7,646 nucleotides of DNA from an uncultured Bacilli bacterium (GTDB lineage Bacteria; Bacillota_I; Bacilli_A; RF39; UBA660). The notes beneath the pieces were generated by a model, which ran no database searches, was not told the DNA's origin, and worked only from the letters and a program-made list of their open reading frames with translations. Below are positions 1 through 6,431 of this stretch, one piece after another (positions within the stretch are counted from its first letter, which is position 1; every line of letters starts with the position of its first letter). The stretch is from the NCBI GenBank assembly GCA_947591175.1, contig CANQDB010000061.1:1-7646 (forward strand), read 5' to 3'. Both the position numbers and the translations under genes were made by a program.

Positions 1-29
1 TTTCATTTTATCATTTTTATTACATTTGA

Positions 30-61
30 AAAGTGTGTTCGTTTTTCAACTTACACACTTT
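30..61. terminator. Inverted repeat downstream of the leftward 179-aa gene, possible weak terminator
   Basis: AAAGTGTGT at 30-38 and ACACACTTT at 53-61 form a perfect 9-bp inverted repeat with a 14-nt loop. It lies about 30 nt beyond the stop codon of the leftward gene at 92-631, where a terminator would be expected. Read on the minus strand the stem is followed only by a short T run (TTTTCAAATG), so termination would be weak. It could instead be an mRNA 3'-end stabiliser, or belong to an upstream gene outside the window. Confidence 0.35.
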
Positions 62-91
62 ATATTACACCCTCAATGCATATCACTTTTT

Positions 92-631
92 TTAAAAACT
101 ACCCTTTGGTACTTTGTGACAACGATAAACAAGTTGTTTGAGATTGTCTTTGACCTTAGTTGAAAGACTGGTTTGGTCGATTGTTTCTGTAATAGATGCC
201 GTATCTTCCATAGAAAGATCTCCTTCAAGCATCATGGAAGTGTATAAATCAAATAGGTACTCTATTCTTTCTTCCATTGATATCTCTTGAATTTTTGTTG
301 CTTCTATTTCATCTACTTCGGTCATCTTCTGCGTGAGGCATCTATTCCACTTGCGTCTTAAACGTAGTTCTTCTTCGACTTCGTCAAAATCTTTTTGATA
401 GTAACGATAAGCCCCGTACGATAAGGTCAAGGCTCCTAAACTACCGATTGAAACAGGTGGATTCATAAAGGCCATGCCAGCGATAGTCGAAACTATAAAA
501 CCTTTACTAAGTAAGGATGTACCTTGCTTAACAGCTGCTAAACATTTCTCGTTTACTTGCAAGTTTTTGATCAACTTACTATTTCGCTCTTTTTCACTAC
601 TTAAAACTGCTAATACTTGGGTGTTTTCCAA
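92..631 (-). CDS. Hypothetical protein with a central hydrophobic hairpin (probable membrane protein)
   Basis: I do not recognise this 179-residue protein. It has a charged N-terminal stretch (about 1-42, rich in Lys, Glu and Asn), then two adjacent hydrophobic segments at about 45-57 and 60-76 split by Asn-Pro-Pro (57-59). This would make a membrane hairpin with both ends on the same side, probably cytoplasmic. The remainder (80-179) is highly charged and probably helical (for example EVEEELRLRRKW near 84-95). The start is TTG at 631, preceded on the minus strand by the purine-rich AAGAAGAG about 6 nt away; no in-frame ATG lies nearby until Met53, inside the hydrophobic region. It stands alone, divergent from the Rieske oxidoreductase. 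Its codon-context pattern (TTT GAC, TTT GAT) follows the NTC-GA habit of the plus-strand genes less closely. No function is proposed. Confidence 0.7.
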   Translation of the reverse strand: MENTQVLAVLSSEKERNSKLIKNLQVNEKCLAAVKQGTSLLSKGFIVSTIAGMAFMNPPVSIGSLGALTLSYGAYRYYQKDFDEVEEELRLRRKWNRCLTQKMTEVDEIEATKIQEISMEERIEYLFDLYTSMMLEGDLSMEDTASITETIDQTSLSTKVKDNLKQLVYRCHKVPKGSF

Positions 632-665
632 TTTAATCTCTTCTTTCTTTTTTTAAGTATATTAC

Positions 666-693
666 ACTATATCACAAATAATTCTCTTTGCAA
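666..693 (-). promoter_or_regulatory. Candidate promoter for the leftward 179-aa gene
   Basis: Read on the minus strand, TTGCAA (693-688) is followed after 16 nt by TATAGT (671-666). The -10 is preceded by TGA, giving an extended -10 of the form TGnTATAGT. The -10 matches consensus in 5 of 6 positions and the -35 in 4 of 6. The expected transcription start lies about 25-30 nt upstream of the TTG start at 631. The -35 sits in the 8-bp palindrome TTTGCAAA (687-694). Confidence 0.5.
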
Positions 694-735
694 ACAAAAA
701 GTATAAAATATTACAAAATTTCCCACAATTAAAAT

Positions 736-741
736 AGGTGA
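736..741 (+). promoter_or_regulatory. Ribosome binding site that decides the oxidoreductase start
   Basis: AGGTGA at 736-741 matches the anti-Shine-Dalgarno sequence and lies 5 nt before ATG at 747. The in-frame GTG at 738 falls inside this Shine-Dalgarno sequence and has no separate site of its own, so initiation at ATG 747 is preferred. Confidence 0.75.
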
Positions 742-746
742 AAAAG

Positions 747-2219
747 ATGAAAAAAGAATCTATTTGGATACAAGGAATAAGACCTAAAGTACTACCTCCG
801 TTAAAGAAAAGGATAAAAGCCGACATTCTAATTGTAGGTGGAGGTTTGGCCGGAATTTCCACAGCTTTCGAATTAGCTAAGAAAGAAACTAATAAGAAGA
901 TTGTCCTAATCGAACGTGATAAGGTTGGTTTTGGATCTAGTAGCAACACGACTGGAAAACTTACCTATTTACAGGAGTTAAATCTTTCAAAGATCGAAGG
1001 TACTTTTGGTAGTAGTGCCGCCGACCTTTATTTACAAAGTCAAAAAGAGGCCATCGCGACGGTCCAAAAAAATGTTTTAGATTACCACATTAATTGTAAT
1101 TTAGAAAGCAATTCGTCAATTACGTTTACTTACGATAAGAATGAGATTCCAAGCTTTCAAAAAGAAGAAGAAATCTTGAGCCGGAACCACGTAAACTATG
1201 AAATCAAGAATTCTAATGGCCTTGAAAAAGTCCCCTATGCTGTCGAAGTTAATGACACCTTCGTCTTTCATCCAGTCAAATATATTTTGGCACTTAAGGA
1301 ACTTTGTCTAAAACAGGGAATCGAAATTTATGAACATACGGAAGCCCTCACTTTAAAAAAAGAAGAAGATGGGTACACAGTGGATACTTTAGAAGGATCT
1401 ATAAAAGCTACGAAAGTTATAATTTGTACCCAGTACCCTTTCTTTACAATTCCAGGATTCATGCCTTTGAGAAGTTATATCGAGAGAAGTTACTTAGTAG
1501 CAGGAAACTATAATAAACCTTTGAAGGTAAATGCCATTACCGCAAGTAACCCTACTACATCATTTAGATTTCACAAAGATAAAAAGAATTATTTGTTGTA
1601 CGTTGGGACTTCTCATAAATTAGGAAACAATTTAAATTACGTCGAAAACTACGATAATGTCTTGCATGATGCTAGGAATTATCTAAAAGAAGTTGACTAT
1701 GTGTGGCAAAACCACGATATTATGACAAACGATCACTTGCCTTTGATTGGTCAACTTAAAAAGGATGATCCACATTTATTTATTGCCACAGGATTTAATA
1801 CTTGGGGTATGACTAACGGAGTAATATCCGGCAAAATACTAAGTGATTTAGTCTTAGGAGAAGAAAATATCTATCAGGAACTATTTCTACCCTATCGTGG
1901 AATTCACTTAGAAACTATTAAGAACTTTATGGTCGATACGATTCACAGTACCAAAACTTATGCCCTATCCCATCTTAAAAACTATTATTCCTTTTATTTA
2001 GATGAAGTCAAAATTACATCACTAGACGGGAAAAAGTGCGGTATCTATATAGATTCCAGCGGCAAGTATCATACTGTTCATCCAATTTGTCCACATCTTA
2101 AGTGTGGCCTTACATTTAATTTATTTACCAAAACTTGGGATTGTCCATGTCATGGTTCAAGATTTACGATGGATGGTGAATGTATCCAAGGACCAAGTCT
2201 TTATAATATTAACTTGTAG
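747..2219 (+). CDS. FAD-dependent oxidoreductase with C-terminal Rieske [2Fe-2S] domain (YhfW-like)
   Basis: This is a 490-residue fusion of a DAO-type flavoprotein and a Rieske iron-sulfur domain. The N-terminal dinucleotide-binding fold shows IVGGGLAGIS at 29-38 (GxGxxG) and an acidic residue ending the second strand (VLIER, Glu56), followed by a GSSSNTTGKLT stretch typical of the family. Near the end of the flavin domain, ATGFNTWGMTNG resembles the second FAD-contact motif. The Rieske domain fills about residues 425-490: C448-P-H-L-x-C453 and C466-P-C468-H-G-S-x-F. Ligands are Cys448, His450, Cys466 and His469, and Cys453/Cys468 would form the usual disulfide. There is no signal peptide, so it is probably cytoplasmic. 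Bacillus subtilis YhfW has the same architecture and similar length (about 509 aa, from memory). The substrate is unknown; electron transfer between cluster and flavin is inferred. The start is ATG 747 rather than GTG 738. It is monocistronic, with its own terminator. Confidence 0.88.
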   Translation: MKKESIWIQGIRPKVLPPLKKRIKADILIVGGGLAGISTAFELAKKETNKKIVLIERDKVGFGSSSNTTGKLTYLQELNLSKIEGTFGSSAADLYLQSQKEAIATVQKNVLDYHINCNLESNSSITFTYDKNEIPSFQKEEEILSRNHVNYEIKNSNGLEKVPYAVEVNDTFVFHPVKYILALKELCLKQGIEIYEHTEALTLKKEEDGYTVDTLEGSIKATKVIICTQYPFFTIPGFMPLRSYIERSYLVAGNYNKPLKVNAITASNPTTSFRFHKDKKNYLLYVGTSHKLGNNLNYVENYDNVLHDARNYLKEVDYVWQNHDIMTNDHLPLIGQLKKDDPHLFIATGFNTWGMTNGVISGKILSDLVLGEENIYQELFLPYRGIHLETIKNFMVDTIHSTKTYALSHLKNYYSFYLDEVKITSLDGKKCGIYIDSSGKYHTVHPICPHLKCGLTFNLFTKTWDCPCHGSRFTMDGECIQGPSLYNINL

Positions 2220-2820
2220 CCTTTCTTTTTACAAAGAAGGCCTTTATTTTTTTATAAAAGAAACTCACAATTAAAAGTAGTAAAAGGATTCGTATAGGTA
2301 CCTTTAACTTCGAAGTGTAATTTTTTAAAAGAACCCAGTTGTTACCAAGAGCATAACCCACATAGACAAAAGCAAAAGTCCAGGGAATACTACCAAGAGT
2401 CGTATATAGCAAAAACTTCCAAAAAGAAACACGAGTTAAACCTAACGGAATAGAAATAAGGGTTCTAACAATCGGAAAATTACGACCTATAAAAGCACCC
2501 CATAATCCGTATTTTGCAAACCAGGAGTCGGCTTTGTCGATATCTTCTTTCTTCATAAAAAAGTATTTACCATATTTTTCAATAAAAGGCCGTCCTCCAA
2601 AGTAACCCATAGCATATAATAAAATGGCACAGAAAACACTGCCAAGGAGACCTGTTAGAAAACTTCCCCAAAAAGTAAAAATTTTATTCGCAGCCAGAAT
2701 TCCCCCAGTGGCTAATATAAGTTCGGAAGGAATAATTATAATAACGGCTTCTAAAACCATTCCTAAAAACATGCCAATGTAACCGAAGTTAGCCATCAAA
2801 TTAACGACGAATTTATCCAT
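2209..2820 (-). CDS. DedA family (VTT-domain) membrane protein
   Basis: This 203-residue polytopic inner-membrane protein belongs to the DedA/SNARE-associated (VTT) family, whose bacterial members are needed for envelope integrity. Some act as lipid transporters; in B. subtilis, family members have been linked to flipping undecaprenyl phosphate or phosphatidylethanolamine. Visible signatures are the re-entrant-type segment with Glu24, Pro31-Ser-Glu33 and the following ATGG (37-40), GYFGGRPFIEKYGKY (72-86), and the hallmark GRNFPIVRTLISIPLG at 112-127 with Arg113 and Arg119. The last hydrophobic segment spans about 175-189 and is followed by a Lys-rich cytoplasmic tail. Length is normal for the family. 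The start is ATG 2820, with GAGGTGA 3 nt upstream on the minus strand. It overlaps the converging Rieske gene by 11 bp. Which lipid it moves cannot be told from the sequence. Confidence 0.9.
   Translation of the reverse strand: MDKFVVNLMANFGYIGMFLGMVLEAVIIIIPSELILATGGILAANKIFTFWGSFLTGLLGSVFCAILLYAMGYFGGRPFIEKYGKYFFMKKEDIDKADSWFAKYGLWGAFIGRNFPIVRTLISIPLGLTRVSFWKFLLYTTLGSIPWTFAFVYVGYALGNNWVLLKNYTSKLKVPIRILLLLLIVSFFYKKIKAFFVKRKATS
2219..2254 (+). terminator. Rho-independent terminator of the Rieske oxidoreductase gene
   Basis: GCCTTTCTTT (2219-2228) pairs with AAAGAAGGC (2233-2241), with one bulged T and a 4-nt loop. A T-rich tail, TTTATTTTTTT, follows at 2243-2253. The stem begins on the last base of the TAG stop codon and lies inside the 3' coding end of the opposing DedA gene. 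No T run follows the stem on the minus strand, so it should act only on rightward transcription. Confidence 0.75.
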
Positions 2821-2857
2821 GAGTCACCTCATAAAATTATATGGAAGGAAAAAATTT

Positions 2858-2887
2858 TTAACACATTTTCTAAAAAAGTGCTATAAT
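2858..2887 (+). promoter_or_regulatory. Promoter of the 93-aa gene
   Basis: TTAACA (2858-2863, 5 of 6 matches to the -35) and TATAAT (2882-2887, perfect -10) are separated by 18 nt. TGC directly before the -10 gives an extended -10 (TGnTATAAT). The predicted transcript starts near 2894, only about 5 nt before the AAGGAGG ribosome binding site, so the 5' leader is very short. Confidence 0.75.
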
Positions 2888-2913
2888 GGTTTTTACTGAA
2901 GGAGGAAAACAGC

Positions 2914-3195
2914 ATGGAAATGTATCGTGGAAATATTAAAAGTGTCGCCTATATTACTTGTGAACATGGAAACATTGTTATTAGAACAAGAACCGAAAAA
3001 GAAAATGCTACACTTCAAATAAATAGAGATGGAACCTATACTGATGTAGAGACCTCTATTATCTATCCAGGAAGTATTTTCGAAGGCGGCTTTGAACAAA
3101 AAATTGAAAAAATCACTCCTGGCTTAGCCTATGTTGACTCTACAAGATTGGAAAAAATAGAGACAAAGGCAAAAGTTTTAGAGAAGAAGATTTAA
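2914..3195 (+). CDS. Hypothetical small protein, 93 aa
   Basis: I do not recognise this protein. It appears real: a strong promoter, AAGGAGG at 2899-2905 with 8-nt spacing to ATG 2914, and a closed frame ending in TAA. An alternative ATG at 2920 (third residue) has a less favourable 14-nt spacing. The sequence has no hydrophobic segment or signal peptide, so a soluble cytoplasmic protein is likely. Residues 1-75 alternate in a beta-like way (SVAYITCEHGNIVIRTRT, then ATLQINRDGTYTDVETSIIY) with Gly/Asn/Asp turns. The last about 20 residues are charged and helical (RLEKIETKAKVLEKKI). There is one Cys (16) and no pair suggesting metal binding. It diverges from the DedA gene and lies upstream of the argS leader, which has its own promoter, so no operon partner is evident. 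Confidence 0.75.
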   Translation: MEMYRGNIKSVAYITCEHGNIVIRTRTEKENATLQINRDGTYTDVETSIIYPGSIFEGGFEQKIEKITPGLAYVDSTRLEKIETKAKVLEKKI

Positions 3196-3207
3196 GTCTT
3201 TTTTTTT
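3184..3207 (+). terminator. Weak AU-rich candidate terminator after the 93-aa gene
   Basis: AAGAAGA (3184-3190) can pair with TCTTTTT (3197-3203), including one G-U pair, around a 6-nt loop, followed by TTTT. A run of nine T at 3199-3207 lies just downstream of the TAA stop at 3193-3195. The stem is almost all A-U, so termination strength is doubtful. The position between this gene and the next promoter fits a terminator. Confidence 0.4.
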
Positions 3208-3215
3208 GCATCTTT

Positions 3216-3244
3216 TTGACAAAGAATGGAAACTATATTATAAT
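3216..3244 (+). promoter_or_regulatory. Consensus sigma-A-type promoter of the argS operon
   Basis: TTGACA (3216-3221) and TATAAT (3239-3244) both match consensus perfectly and are separated by the optimal 17 nt. Transcription should start near 3251, at the 5' edge of the T-box leader. With so strong a promoter, expression would be set mainly by attenuation in the leader. Confidence 0.92.
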
Positions 3245-3250
3245 GAAGAG

Positions 3251-3474
3251 GAAAAAAGCACTGAAAAGAAGTAGTACTAAAAATAGTTTTAAAGAGAGTT
3301 CATGGTTGGTGGAAATGAATAAATGATTTTTTAGGAACGTGTCTTTTCTTAGGTGGATTAGAAAACTAATACGTACTTCTTGCGTTAAAAGAATCAAAGA
3401 TATAGTGCACAAACTATAAGTAAGGTGGTACCGCGATAATATTTCGTCCTTATAGTTTGGCACTATTTTGTTTT
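3251..3474 (+). ncRNA. T-box riboswitch leader, apparent tRNA-Arg specificity (CGU specifier)
   Basis: The leader senses the charging state of a tRNA and allows readthrough into argS when that tRNA is uncharged. The invariant T-box AAGGTGGTACCGCG is at 3422-3435; its UGGU bulge (3426-3429) would pair with an ACCA acceptor end. In Stem I, GAAAAGA (3263-3269) pairs with TCTTTTC (3342-3348) below the specifier loop, and CTAAAAA (3277-3283) pairs with TTTTTAG (3328-3334) above it. The loop carries AGTAGTA on its 5' side and GAACGTG on its 3' side. The specifier is read as CGT (3338-3340), an Arg codon, followed by the usual purine (G3341). The distal part has AGAGAG and GGTTGGTG (3304-3311), flanked by TTCAT/ATGAA. 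The identity of the downstream gene, argS, agrees with the specifier. Confidence 0.93.
3402..3474 (+). terminator. T-box regulatory terminator, mutually exclusive with the antiterminator
   Basis: The strand 3402-3420 (ATAGTGC, bulged A, CAAACTATAAG) pairs with 3449-3466 in an 18-bp stem with a single bulged A at 3409. TTTGTTTT follows. The loop holds the T-box sequence. In the alternative fold AAGG (3422-3425) pairs with CCTT (3448-3451), which removes bases 3449-3451 from the terminator stem. This gives the on/off switch for the operon. Confidence 0.85.
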
Positions 3475-3487
3475 AGGAGGAAATAAT

Positions 3488-5194
3488 ATGTATTTAGAGG
3501 AACTACAAAAAATAGTAAAGGAAGTAATGCACAGTCTAGGTTACGAAACTACCCCAAGGATCATTTTATCGAATCGGCCTGATTTAGGTGACTATCAATG
3601 TGACGATTGTTTTAAGTTAGCAAAACTTTATCATGAAAGTCCTATTTCTTTGGGAAATAAGATTGTCGATTCTTTAAAGAAGATGGATGACTTTGGAAAC
3701 TATTTTAAAGATGTCTCGGTAGTTAATCCAGGTTTCATCAATTTTACCTTGAGTGATAAGTTTATCAGTAAGTATGTAAGACTTATGAAAGACGTTGATC
3801 ATTTTAATTTAAAGAAACCCGAAAAAAAAGAACTATTCTATTTGGATTATGGTGGAGCAAATATTGCGAAACCCCTTCACGTCGGTCATTTACGTCCCGC
3901 TATTATTGGGGAAAGTTTAAAAAGAATCATTAAGTTTATGGGTCATAATACTTTGGCCGATGCTCATTTAGGTGACTTCGGATTACAAATTGGCGAAGTA
4001 ATCTACGCGATATTAAGGGACTTTAAGGATGTCCCCGTAGACGAAATAAAATTCGATTTAGCGTATCTGGATAAGGTTTATCCAGAGATGAGTAAAGCCT
4101 GTAAAGAAGATGAAAATTTACAGATTACTTGTCAAAATATTACAAAAGATTTACAAGATGGAAACGAAACTTATCAAAAGTTATGGAAACAAATTTGTGA
4201 GGTGTCGATCGAAGACGTCAAGAAACTTTATAGTTATTTAGGAGTCGATTTTGATTTTTGGTATGGTGAAAGTGAATGTTTCCCAGTAATTCCGGAAATG
4301 AAAGAAGTCTTAAAGAAAAAGGGACTTGTTAGAGAAAGCGAAGGAGCTCTCGTAATCGATGTAAAAAAAGATGACGATAAAATCGAAGTACCACCATTCT
4401 TACTTGAAAAAAGTAATGGTGCTTCTCTTTATTCGACGACAGATTTAGCTTGTATTTACGAGCGTAATGAAAGGTTTCATCCCGACCACATTCTATATGT
4501 TGCCGATATGAGACAACATTTACATTTCGAACAAGTCTTTAGAGCAAGTGATAAGGCAGGATTTTCTCCATATGAAGATTTAGAACACATCGGGTTTGGA
4601 ACAATTAATGGCAAAGATGGTAAACCTTTCAAGACGAGAAGTGGCGAAACTGTCAAATTAAATGACCTACTACAAGAAGTAAAAGAAGTCTTCTTAAGTT
4701 TAAAAGAAACTAACAAGGATATGTCAGAAATAGATAAAGATAAAATAGTAAATGCTATCGTTAAATTTGCTGATTTACAAAATAGTCTCGATAAAAATTA
4801 TATTTTCGATAGTGAAAAGTTTGCGTCCGTCGTTGGCAAAACTGGACCTTACCTACTCTACACTTATTTAAGAATTAACAAGATGGTTAATGGATTGGAA
4901 GTCGATAATTTAAGTGATACAGTTCACGATATTTACGACCGTAATTTAAGACTTAAACTTTTGGAAATGGAATCTTCCCTCACCCATGCTTTTGAAGAAA
5001 GAAGACCACATTATATTGCGGACTACTTATACGATTTAGCAGTCGTTACCAATAACTTCTACCAAAACAACAATCTTGCTAAAACTACTGATGCTGGGCA
5101 AAAGAACGATTACGTTTACGTCTTACAGTTAACTTCAAAAGTTATTAAAACATTGCTCGATCTATTAGCAATCGACATACCAAGTGTCATGTAG
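3488..5194 (+). CDS. argS: Arginyl-tRNA synthetase
   Basis: This 568-residue class I aminoacyl-tRNA synthetase charges tRNA-Arg with arginine using ATP in the cytoplasm. The N-terminal Add-1-type domain covers about residues 1-105 (NPGFINFTLSD at 80-90). The catalytic Rossmann fold opens with DYGGANIAKPLHVGHLRP, where HVGH (131-134) is the HIGH signature. The KMSKS region appears as the ArgRS-type variant FKTRSGETVKL (K382-T-R-S-G386). The C-terminal DALR anticodon-binding helical domain (about 450-568) starts after GPYLLYTYLRI. Length is close to typical bacterial ArgRS (about 550-580 aa). The start ATG 3488 follows AGGAGG at 3475-3480 with 7-nt spacing. It is the first gene of the operon behind the Arg-type T-box, and the next gene begins 9 nt after its TAG. 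No truncation or missing motif is visible. Confidence 0.97.
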   Translation: MYLEELQKIVKEVMHSLGYETTPRIILSNRPDLGDYQCDDCFKLAKLYHESPISLGNKIVDSLKKMDDFGNYFKDVSVVNPGFINFTLSDKFISKYVRLMKDVDHFNLKKPEKKELFYLDYGGANIAKPLHVGHLRPAIIGESLKRIIKFMGHNTLADAHLGDFGLQIGEVIYAILRDFKDVPVDEIKFDLAYLDKVYPEMSKACKEDENLQITCQNITKDLQDGNETYQKLWKQICEVSIEDVKKLYSYLGVDFDFWYGESECFPVIPEMKEVLKKKGLVRESEGALVIDVKKDDDKIEVPPFLLEKSNGASLYSTTDLACIYERNERFHPDHILYVADMRQHLHFEQVFRASDKAGFSPYEDLEHIGFGTINGKDGKPFKTRSGETVKLNDLLQEVKEVFLSLKETNKDMSEIDKDKIVNAIVKFADLQNSLDKNYIFDSEKFASVVGKTGPYLLYTYLRINKMVNGLEVDNLSDTVHDIYDRNLRLKLLEMESSLTHAFEERRPHYIADYLYDLAVVTNNFYQNNNLAKTTDAGQKNDYVYVLQLTSKVIKTLLDLLAIDIPSVM

Positions 5195-5203
5195 GAGGGT
5201 CAC

Positions 5204-6430
5204 ATGAAAAATATTAGAACATATCCTAAAGTTTGGGTCACTGAGAAGCAAGAAATGCGGATTCGTAAAGGTCATCCTTGGGTTTATTACGACGAAATTA
5301 CGAAAATCGAAGGTGATTTCGAAGATGGTGATTTAGTCGATGTTTTAAATAAGAAAGATAAATATTTAGGTACTGGCTTCATAAATAGAAATTCCAAAAT
5401 CAGAGTTAGAATAATTTCCAGGAATACAAACGATACTTTCGATAGAGCCTTTTGGCAAAGACGAATCGAATACGCGTGGGAATATCGGAAAAGTGTCATG
5501 CCAAATGACCTAAATGCCGTAAGAATTATCTTTGGTGAAGCTGACTCCTTTCCAGGCTTAACTGTCGATAAATTTAATGATGTCTTAGTTACTCAAACTC
5601 TTTCGTTAGGAATCGAAAAAAGAAAAGATATTATTTTTCCTCTTTTAGTAGAAGTACTTAAAAAAGATGGATTCGCTATTCGAGGAATCTATGAAAGATG
5701 TGACATCAAGATAAGAGAACTCGAAGGAATGGAAGAGTTCACTGACTGGTATCCTCTTGCAAATATGGAAAATGGCGATACTTCGACAATTATTCAAGAA
5801 AATGGGATTAAGTATTTGGTGGATTTTGCCGATGGTCAAAAGACGGGATTTTTCTTAGATCAAAAATATAATCGGCTCGCTGTCAAAGAAATTGCCAAAG
5901 GTAAAAAAGTCTTGGATTGCTTTACCCACACTGGCTCATTTGCCTTAAACGCCGCCTTAGGTGGGGCTACAAAAGTTACTGCTGTCGACATTTCGGAAAG
6001 TGCCTTAATGACTGCTAAAACTAATATCAAACTAAATCACTTAGAAGCTAAAATAGAACTTAAAAAAGCCGATATTTTCGACTATTTAAAAGAGTTAGAA
6101 GAAAGTCATAAAATTGATTACGATTTTATTATTCTGGATCCCCCTGCTTTTACAAAAGCAAGGGATACTATTCAAAATGCTTACCGCGGCTACAAAGAAA
6201 TAAATTATAGAGCTATGAAATTACTTCCTCGCGGAGGATACTTAGCAACGGCATCTTGTTCACACTTTATGGATGAAGAAAACTTTTTAAAAATGTTAAG
6301 AGAAGCTAGTCAAGATGCTGGCGTATCCTTACGTTTAATCGAAGCTAGAAAACAAAGTAAAGATCACCCTATCTTAATGGAAGTGGATGAAACTTCTTAC
6401 TTGAAGTTCTATCTTTTCCAGGTTGTCTAA
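5204..6430 (+). CDS. rlmI: Class I SAM-dependent 23S rRNA methyltransferase, RlmI family (PUA + methyltransferase)
   Basis: This 408-residue RNA methyltransferase has an N-terminal PUA RNA-binding domain (about 1-75, including RKGHPWVYYDEI) and a linker/EEHEE-type region (about 76-200). A C-terminal Rossmann methyltransferase domain follows. Family signatures are GQKTGFFLDQ at 211-220, SAM-binding motif I VLDCFTHTGSF at 236-246, an acidic residue ending the next strand (AVDIS), motif IV DPPAF at 312-316, and ASCSHFM with Cys352. E. coli RlmI methylates C1962 of 23S rRNA (m5C). Homologues in staphylococci and Bacillus (YwbD/RlmQ) have been reported, as I recall, to make m7G instead, so the modified base here is uncertain. 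The start ATG 5204 has AGGAGGG (5193-5199) overlapping the argS TAG, so it is translationally close to argS and should share its T-box control. Confidence 0.9.
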   Translation: MKNIRTYPKVWVTEKQEMRIRKGHPWVYYDEITKIEGDFEDGDLVDVLNKKDKYLGTGFINRNSKIRVRIISRNTNDTFDRAFWQRRIEYAWEYRKSVMPNDLNAVRIIFGEADSFPGLTVDKFNDVLVTQTLSLGIEKRKDIIFPLLVEVLKKDGFAIRGIYERCDIKIRELEGMEEFTDWYPLANMENGDTSTIIQENGIKYLVDFADGQKTGFFLDQKYNRLAVKEIAKGKKVLDCFTHTGSFALNAALGGATKVTAVDISESALMTAKTNIKLNHLEAKIELKKADIFDYLKELEESHKIDYDFIILDPPAFTKARDTIQNAYRGYKEINYRAMKLLPRGGYLATASCSHFMDEENFLKMLREASQDAGVSLRLIEARKQSKDHPILMEVDETSYLKFYLFQVV

Positions 6431-6431
6431 A

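Noticed and set aside
702..709. TATAAAAT as a -10 for the Rieske oxidoreductase
   Set aside because: No -35-like hexamer lies at suitable spacing; AT-rich DNA gives such strings by chance.
738..740. GTG as the oxidoreductase start codon
   Set aside because: It is part of the AGGTGA ribosome binding site for ATG 747.
662..949. Minus-strand open frame opposite the start of the Rieske oxidoreductase
   Set aside because: It overlaps the N-terminal FAD-binding coding region and the intergenic promoter, and its product has no recognisable features; it is a shadow of the real gene.
2836..2841. TATAAT on the minus strand upstream of the DedA gene as its -10
   Set aside because: It lies only 15 nt before the start codon, so transcription would begin in or next to the ribosome binding site, and no acceptable -35 lies 16-18 nt upstream. 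The DedA promoter is left unassigned.
3233..3463. Minus-strand open frame of 76 codons across the argS leader
   Set aside because: It lies antisense to a clear promoter and T-box riboswitch, which explain the sequence fully. Its product is low-complexity Leu/Phe-rich, and I see no good ribosome binding site.
4477..4716. Minus-strand open frame inside argS (and similar ones at 5287-5499 and 5645-5839 inside rlmI, and at 474-656 and 2893-3099)
   Set aside because: All sit opposite well-supported or better-supported coding sequence and have no independent start signals.
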